NCBI GenBank assembly: GCA_029204225.1
Contig: CM055094.1
Location: forward strand, 11,761,859 to 11,825,858
Length of the DNA stretch: 64,000 nucleotides
Source: Diphasiastrum complanatum
Taxonomy: Eukaryota > Streptophyta > Lycopodiopsida > Lycopodiales > Lycopodiaceae
Direction of reading: 5' to 3'
Positions within the stretch are counted from its first letter, which is position 1. Every line of letters begins with the position of its first letter. Made by a program: the position numbers and the translations under genes. The notes under the pieces were generated by a model. The model had not been told where the DNA came from, did not search any database, and was given only the letters and a program-made list of their open reading frames with translations. Shown here in pieces: positions 56,201-64,000 of this stretch.

Positions 56201-57288
56201 GGACCCCGGACGCGAACGCGCCAGGGGTGCGTCCGCTTCCCGGGATGCGTCCGGTTTTTTTTTTTAAAATTTTTTTTTTGATTTTTTTTTGATTTTTTTA
56301 GATTTAAAAAATTAAAAAAAAAAAAATATGGACGCTTCCGACCCCGCGCCCGGGGGTCGGACGGGTCCGGACGCCAGACGCGGACGCCCGCGTCCGGCCC
56401 GGACCCTCATGTCTGATTTGGACATTTCATGAAAGTCCTATGATATATGCCACACGATTGCTTAAATGTGTCCGACTAATGATATGAAATCTTAACTATG
56501 AACGATGACTTCCATGAGATGTATCCAGGTATACAGTGTCAGTTATTTATTTGTTACATGTGATGAAGTTGTGATGATTCTGTGCAGGTATTTGTCGGTG
56601 GGCTAGATCCAAATGCAACAGATGAAGACTTGAGGCAGGTCTTCTCTCAGTTTGGGGAGATTGTCTACGTAAAGATTCCTTTTGGTAAAGGTTGTGGGTT
56701 TGTGCAGTATACCAACAGGTATATACTTGGCATCCCATCATTAGTTTAGGTTGTGAGGTTTCTAGTTTGCAATCTATCATATTTACCCTAAACTTCAGGG
56801 TCTTTTTGGGGTGCAGAGCTAGTGCTGAGGATGCTCTACATAACTTGCATGGCACCATAATTGGTCAACAAACCATCCGATTATCATGGGGGAGGACTCC
56901 GACCAAAAAACAAGTATGTTTGTTCTTTCTTATTGCACGTTTGCTTCCTGAACAGAGTTCTCATTTGTTGTCTAATTTGTGTTAGGAGGCTCCCTATAGG
57001 CTTCTAATTAACCAGTTCTCAAGGGTGTACTCAATAGAACTTCTCTTGCCATGTTTGAGATCTTTCAAACTTTTGTTATTTTTGGTTGTACAGAGGCAGC
57101 CTCAGTCAGGTTGGGGTCAACCGCAAATGGATCCAAACCAGTGGAGTGGGGGATTTTATGGTTATGGTCAAGGACACGGCCCTGTACAAGGTTATGAGGG
57201 TTATGGGTTCACAGCTCCACAAGACCCTGGAGCATATGCATATGGTACTTATCAGGGGTATGGAATATATCCGCAACAAGTAAGCTGA
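49891..57288 (+). CDS. RBP45/47: RBP45/47-like RNA-binding protein, six exons
   Basis: Joining exons 49891-50247, 51237-51717, 53270-53346, 56588-56718, 56817-56913 and 57094-57288 gives 446 codons including the stop, with GT/AG at every junction and no frame break. The protein (445 residues) has a Gln/Met/Pro-rich N-terminus (1-90), RRM1 (about 94-172; LWIGDLLYWMDE, EGYGFIEF), RRM2 (about 187-265; IFVGDLASDV, KGYGFVKF), RRM3 (about 306-380; VFVGGLDPNATDEDL, GCGFVQY) and a Gly/Tyr/Gln-rich tail. This is the plant RBP45/47 family of U-rich RNA-binding proteins, mainly nuclear and recruited to stress granules. It looks intact. Intron 3 (3.2 kb) is enlarged by repeats. Confidence 0.93.
51237..51717 (+). 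CDS. RBP45/47: RBP45/47-like exon 2
   Basis: Begins VAFAKVIRNKQTG after CTTCAG. It carries the rest of RRM1 and all of RRM2, ending with FNFK plus one base at donor GTAAGT. Confidence 0.93.
53270..53346 (+). CDS. RBP45/47: RBP45/47-like exon 3
   Basis: 77 bp after TTTTCAG, encoding the RRM2-RRM3 linker (AAYQGSAYGGATSHNIASEN), ending ACG at donor GTAGGC. Confidence 0.85.
54000..54120. repeat. GGATCG-word palindromic repeat with poly-T
   Basis: GCGGATCGCGATCCGC, then TCCGGATCGTGCGATCCGGA, are nested palindromes built from GGATC/GATCC, followed by two runs of about 15 T. Confidence 0.75.
54325..54412. repeat. G-rich segment with alternating G and C runs
   Basis: At least five runs of five or six G on the plus strand, interleaved with runs of C (GGGGGGCGGTTGCCCCCC; GGGGGGCAACGCCCCCC). 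It could form strong hairpins or G-quadruplexes in DNA and in the intron RNA. Confidence 0.8.
54483..55738. repeat. Inverted pair of about 150-bp repeats
   Basis: The segment at about 54483-54635 recurs in reverse complement at about 55565-55738: both contain GGCAATATGGGTATCAGATG, GCATTAT, GTGTAGTTTGCCGA and TTTCGGGT in the reverse sense, plus a poly-A/T run and a GATTC/GTTTCGG block. A third, shorter relative is at about 54797-54890. Confidence 0.75.
56196..56413. repeat. GC-armed, A/T-cored hairpin-like element
   Basis: A GC-rich arm (GGACCCCGGACGCG...ATGCGTCCGG) is followed by about 75 bp of T- then A-runs and an opposing GC-rich arm (GGACGCTTCC...GCGTCCGGCCCGGACCC). Ends are partly complementary. 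It resembles a small MITE-like element. Confidence 0.6.
56588..56718 (+). CDS. RBP45/47: RBP45/47-like exon 4
   Basis: Starts VFVGGLDPNATDEDL after TGTGCAG. First part of RRM3 through GCGFVQYTN, donor GTATAT. Confidence 0.92.
56817..56913 (+). CDS. RBP45/47: RBP45/47-like exon 5
   Basis: After GGTGCAG: ASAEDALHNLHGTIIGQQTI and LSWGRTPTKKQ, the second part of RRM3, donor GTATGT. Confidence 0.92.
57094..57288 (+). CDS. RBP45/47: RBP45/47-like exon 6
   Basis: After TTGTACAG: RQPQSGWGQPQMDPNQWSGG, then Gly/Tyr-rich repeats, ending YPQQVS with TGA at 57286-57288. The GTAAGC before the stop also resembles a splice donor, so an alternative extra 3' exon is possible. Confidence 0.85.
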   Translation, partial: RQPQSGWGQPQMDPNQWSGGFYGYGQGHGPVQGYEGYGFTAPQDPGAYAYGTYQGYGIYPQQVS

Positions 57289-59155
57289 ATGCATCCCACT
57301 GTGCAATGTGCCTGACTGATGACTTACGTGTTCAAACAAGCAGATTGGTGCATTAACCGAATCTACGGGAGTACTGTCAAATAATCTCAACAAACTGTTT
57401 GGTTGATTTGTATCTTCCTATAAAGTCCCTAGAGAAGGTAATGACAGTCAAATTCTGCAGTCTATGAAACAAAGCATATACAAACCTTAGTCAACTTTTG
57501 TGGTTTTATTATTGAAAGTAGTTTGGATGTTTTTTGTATTTGGTACTTTAGTTAGAAAGTGGCCTATACTTTTCAGCATGGTTTCTTTGAGAAGATATGC
57601 AGTTTGCTGCGTTCCTTGTGCCAAAGGCGACAGATTTCTGAAAGTTTGTGCTTAGTTGTTTACAAGGTTTCACTGTGCTCCATTTATAGAGATCGTCCAC
57701 CACAGCTACAATTCATATTCATACTCAAAGAAAATGTGGTGTATCATGAATTTCCGAGTCATAGTATCAGTACCTTCAAGATAGGTAGACAATTTTCTAT
57801 GCTAGGACTAATGCAGTAGGTTGTTTTCATGTCAAGTAGACCTTAAGTGATGGGTGTCTTGGCATGGTCGCTAAAAACCTGTTACAATCATGAGTGCATC
57901 GGTGTAAAAGTGGTCAATTTCCAGGGCATAGTTGTTATGTAACATTGCATGCACATGATCTAGCTGGAAAAGGTTGGCTTGTTGATATCATTTTAGGATG
58001 GAAGAGTGTTTTCATTCTGAGTGATATCAAACGAATGTCTACTACTTGCTTTGAGTGCCATATAATGTTTTCTGCAAGGCAAGTGCAATTCTTTTCAAGG
58101 ATATCGAGCATGCAAAATTGTCTTCACACAAGCCTATTTAAGGGCTTTTGAGTGCATGTTAATTCTGATTAAACTGTGGAGGCAGAGTGAATATGACCTT
58201 TGCAATATCATAACAGAAAATGTATTTTCAAAGGAGCACACATTGGGAAAATCACGTCATAAAGTTGCTAAGGCGTTCAATAAGGAAAACCTTATTAACA
58301 ACAGTTATATCAAAATAACCGTTAAGTCTTTTATCATACCTATGCATGCCTACCTCACAAGACCTGGTGTTTAAGCTGCAGCTGTGACTTCATCTTCACT
58401 CTTTTCATGTTTAGAATGTAAAAACTATTCCATCTTTATGGTCTCTTAAACATTTTCTCGTGCAAGGCCTCCTTTTGGCAACTAAAAATGAAGGTGTGAT
58501 TAGGAAGATGGTCAACATAGGTTATGAAATTGGGCCTATCAAATCAATCGATAAGATGAGAGGGTGTAAAATAGGTAATGTCTACTTTTAAGTTTTGATT
58601 TTTGGAAAATGTGTATGGATTTTGCGGCTCATGGAAGGGCAATCCTTATCAATCTCTTTCATGTGTGACCTCTATAGAAGCATGGCCAGAAAAAGCAAGT
58701 AGAAAAGGGTAAAAAAGAAAATCCATAAAGACTCTTTGTTCCGCCAAAAGATCCTTGATGCACTGGGGAGGTAAGTAAATCTCAAAGACAAGCAACAACA
58801 ATATTCTTAACCAAAATGTCAAATCTATTATAATGGGTGGTGTTAACAATAGTGTTTTGTGCATAACCTCATCACTTTGAAACCACGTCAATTTTAACAA
58901 TAAAAAGGACTGATTTGACAAAGAACATGTAGCCATCTGTACCAACCTTAGATTAGCCCCCATTCATTTGGTTCACTATAGAAAAATATATGTACACACA
59001 AAGGTTTGGCTACACATAGGGATCATGAATAGTTGGAAAAAGGAGTTGTATGCATAAAATAGTGAAATTTCTTTTGTTGTAATATACTCGGCAGGGTCAT
59101 GATCTAAGGGCCCATCAATAGCAATTTTCAGATTCTAATATGGTGTATTAAGTAG

Positions 59156-59159
<4 letters not shown>
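57289..59159. other. 3' UTR and downstream spacer
   Basis: The first part must include the 3' UTR; I could not place its end. No other gene is recognised. A 104-codon minus-strand frame (58649-58963) has no identifiable domain. Confidence 0.45.

Positions 59160-59249
<90 letters not shown>
59160..59249. repeat. (TC)20(TA)24 compound microsatellite
   Basis: About 20 TC units followed directly by about 24 TA units. Confidence 0.95.
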
Positions 59250-59251
<2 letters not shown>

Positions 59252-59262
59252 CACTTAGTTGT

Positions 59263-59358
59263 GGCTAGTCTCTAGTGTAAAAGATTGGCCTCACGTGTGT
59301 ACACTAAATTGGCTAGTGTCTAGTGTAAAAGATTGGCCTCACGTGTGTACACTAAATT
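59263..59358. repeat. 48-bp tandem duplication
   Basis: The unit GGCTAGTCTCTAGTGTAAAA...CACGTGTGTACACTAAATT occurs at 59263-59310 and 59311-59358, with almost no difference. Confidence 0.9.
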
Positions 59359-59979
59359 GATTCGATGCACATTGCACCTAGATCATCAATGTGAGTTAAA
59401 CTTTGCTAAATGGTCACAAGATGTTATATCACCATCCTGAGATCAATGGCGAAGATCGAAATTTAAGGGAACATTTTTCAAGTTTGTGAATATCTTAACA
59501 ATATTGGCCTCAACACTTCAAACTTTAAGGTTTAAAAACCTTCAAGTTGAAGAGACCCAATTTTTTGTCTTTAGTTCTGTAGGTTGCTCCAGCTTCTAAA
59601 ATTCTACCTACTGAAACTTTGTAGTAGGAAATCCAAAAATAGAAGGATGGAATCATATAATGAGAGATTGTTATTTCAAATTTGAGTAGAAAGGAGCTAT
59701 GTGGGAGCCATTAGCTACAAACTGATCCAAAAATATTTAAAATCAGAGATTTGTGCATGGATAGCTAAATTTTCAAAGTGGGCAAGTTAGCCATAAATCA
59801 CATTTTTTAGGGTTTTAAGGTGCTTGTGGGGCTAGTTTAAGACCAAAACCTTAAATCTGTGACACCGTAAGCTTGATTAAGGTGCAATTTGAGATTTCAA
59901 TTATCAAATTCATAAGAAAATTTTCATTTTTGTAGCTATTCTTGCTATACAAAGTCATCCAATAGCTTAAAATGTGATC

Positions 59980-60200
59980 AATTTATCAATGAAGGATGCC
60001 ATTATTCTCTACATCATAGATTCAAAATGACCAAAAGAAGCTTGGAATACCTTGAAGGCATTGTTTGAGACAACCAAAACATTTTGAGTTTATTTTTGGT
60101 GTTGTCTTTGCAAAGGCAATACTATGTGTTTAGGTTGGCCATTGGGGTTTTACAACAAAGTCAACGTTAAAGGCGATGTTATGGATTATAACGGTGTTTG
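59980..60200 (+). pseudogene. Ty1/copia gag scrap
   Basis: SMKDAIILYIIDSK, a stop, PKEAWNTLKALFETTKTF: the PKEAWDTL..LF.TT motif of copia Gag. No knuckle or pol follows. Confidence 0.6.
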
Positions 60201-60262
60201 TAGTGAAAAGTCTTTTAATATAGGCTCTACACCTTCATAACAAATGCTCTCTCAATTGCTGC

Positions 60263-62394
<2,132 letters not shown>

Positions 62395-63109
62395 TTGAAC
62401 GATCCTACTACTGCACGAAGGCAGTGGTCGACTGATTCCCTCGGTGCATGGACTAAGCAATGCACGAAATTTGTTGTGTGCATTAATGCTCAATGCCTTG
62501 GTAAACACATCTACAATCATGTCTTGCGTCAAAAGATTTGGGATCAATTCAGATCCAAATCTACTAAAGATCTTTGGTTACAAAACAAACTACTCCACCA
62601 ATCTTGCCAATGTAGAAAAATCAACATCTACACACAAAATAGAATTTAAAGTCTAATAGAACCTGATCAAAGATGAATCAAAACATAAAGTACCGTTGTT
62701 GTCCGTACACATAGAATTGCAAGATATCACAAGTATAGTGCACCAATGGATAGTAGATATCAAGAGAACTATGTATAAGCATGAAATGAGATAGAGAAGA
62801 GGGAAGATCTACTTCTCCACGAGTTACATACTTTTATAACAGGTCCAAACCCTATTTGACGACTTGGCTTTCCCTCCAAACTGCAAATCCTTCTATTTTT
62901 GGGTCTAGATTCAATGTACCCAACATTCAAATGTGAATATACTCAAACTCGACTTCTAACTTTTCCACACTTTCAAAAAGTGTCTATTCAAATGAGATTT
63001 AGACCTATTAACTTTGAAAAGTCAAACTTTAAGTCTAATATAAAGTTGGCCTCAATTTGTCAAATATAGAAATGTAGCAAATATAATTAAACTAGTTGAA
63101 TTTTTCACA
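62395..63109 (-). repeat. 3' LTR of a minus-strand copia element
   Basis: The right end (TTTTTCACA on plus; TGTGAAAAATTC on minus) is fixed by the purine tract next to it. The left end at TGAACGATCC (62395) is inferred; from there 50 bp resemble the interior of the LTR at 30087-30137. Confidence 0.55.
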
Positions 63110-64000
63110 CTCCCTCTTCAACTAGTTTTACCATAGACTTTGATAACACTCCAAGTGAAGTCCTATGCTTCATGAACAAGTCCTTTCCCAATGCTTTGGT
63201 GAAGATATCAACTACACATTCCCTTGAGGACACATGTTGAAGCACCACCTCATTTGCAATGACTTGCTCCCTCACAAAATGATATTGCACCTCAATATGC
63301 TTGCTCCTAGCATGAAAGATAGGATTGGTTGCCAACCTTTGGGCTGATTGATTGTCATAGAAGATGATTGGGCTCTCTGAAAAATCCAGCAAGTGAAGAT
63401 CCTTGATCATCCTCTTGATCCATACCATCTCCTTTGTGTAATGTGTAAGAGCTTTTTACTCGGCCTCACTAGATGACAATGATAAAGTGGCTTGTTTCTT
63501 CGACATCCATGATATAGCTCCATCACCTATGAAAATACAATGAGTGCTAATGGATTTCCTATCCATTACATCTCCAGCATAGTCCAAATCTGAAAATCCA
63601 AAAAGATTAGATGATGATCCCTCATACAATATGCCAAAATCTTGAGCTCCAATGATGTACCTCAAAACTTGTTTTCCTAGCTTCCAATGCTCCTCACTAG
63701 GATCTTGTATGAATTGACTCAATCTTCCAACACAATAGCTTAGATCTAGTCTAGTAATGGTTAGATAGATGAGTGAACCAACTAGCTTTCTATAGAGAGT
63801 AATGTCCTTGAAGGATCTTTCACTACCTCTTATAGTTAGATTTACATGAGACTCCATAGGTGTATCACTAGCTTTTGCATCTACCATATGAAATCTTTCT
63901 AGAATAGAACTAGCATACTTTTCTTGACAAATGAAAGTAGATTGAGAAGATCTAATGACTTCTATTCCCAAAATGTAATGCAAGATACCAAGATCATGCA
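63105..64000 (-). pseudogene. Ty1/copia RT end and RNase H, cut by window edge
   Basis: From 63983 the frame reads MHYILGIEVIRSSQSTFICQ, YRKLVGSLIYLTITRLDLSY, GFSDLDYAGDVMDRKSI and SKKQATLSLSSSEAE, then a TAA at about 63457 where Tyr-Lys-Ala is expected, then EMVWIKRMIKDLHLLDFSES, IFYDNQSAQRLATNPIFHAR, KHIEVQYHFVREQVI and VDIFTKALGKDLFMKH. Only one stop interrupts an otherwise well-preserved sequence, so this copy is younger than the other copia remnants. It continues beyond the window. Confidence 0.88.
63110..63119 (-). other. Polypurine tract
   Basis: GAAGAGGGAG on the minus strand directly before the LTR TG. Confidence 0.8.

Larger units (their letters stand above)
53347..56587 (+). other. 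Intron 3 of the RBP gene, repeat-filled
   Basis: 3241 bp, with GTAGGC donor and TGTGCAG acceptor. It holds palindromic and G-rich repeats listed separately and no recognised gene. Confidence 0.85.

Noticed and set aside
58649-58963. 104-codon minus-strand hydrophobic frame
   Set aside because: Leucine-rich but without recognisable domain or splice structure; could be chance in AT-rich DNA.

Overview
This is a window of nuclear DNA from a land plant with a large, transposon-rich genome. The evidence is spliced genes with canonical GT/AG introns, several Ty1/copia and Ty3/gypsy retroelements using the plant initiator-Met or TGGCGCC-type primer sites, long (GA)n, (GT)n and (TA)n microsatellites, an RBP45/47-type RNA-binding gene and a plant receptor-like kinase. 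The lineage cannot be fixed from the sequence. The old, heavily decayed retroelements, a 3.2 kb intron and an unusual non-LTR pol family would fit a fern or other seed-free vascular plant, or a gymnosperm. That is inference.

Layout. 0.6-3.2 kb: a decayed minus-strand non-LTR pol with a CCHC finger and a nuclease-like C-terminus. 4.3-5.4 kb: a minus-strand receptor kinase with a frameshift. 5.85-11.3 kb: plus-strand copia fragments (primer site, gag knuckle, protease) on either side of a minus-strand, non-autonomous LTR element (6670-10834) whose only protein is unfamiliar and contains a duplicated domain. 11.3-17.2 kb: a minus-strand gypsy integrase split by a complete coding-less LTR element (12301-17004) with a perfect 5-bp target duplication. 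17.2-22.3 kb: mostly unidentified sequence with short repeats. 22.3-24.3 kb: copia pol plus 3' LTR. 24.4-26.95 kb: gypsy gag-PR-RT-IN fragment. 26.95-30.0 kb: no gene recognised except one candidate first exon. 30.0-30.95 kb: an apparent solo LTR. 31.4-32.1 kb: copia gag.

32.9-46.6 kb: a minus-strand, intron-containing, decayed gene whose 3' end carries a motif-I-like signature of beta-class DNA methyltransferases. It appears to be split by an internally deleted copia element (33.65-37.95 kb) and by a Tat/Athila-like gypsy element (39.45-46.08 kb) with a minisatellite and a strikingly C-rich leader. 46.6-48.5 kb: another gypsy PR/RT fragment.

49.5-57.3 kb: the only gene that looks intact, a six-exon plus-strand RBP45/47-like protein of 445 residues with three RRMs. 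Its third intron holds G-rich and palindromic repeats. 57.3-64 kb: microsatellites, a copia gag scrap, and the 3' LTR and pol end of a minus-strand copia element that runs off the window.

Functionally the window is a host RNA-binding gene and a broken kinase embedded in nested retroelements. The best candidates for undescribed biology are the duplicated-domain protein of the 6.7-10.8 kb element, the methyltransferase-like split gene, and the hairpin array next to the primer site of the 12.3-17.0 kb element.
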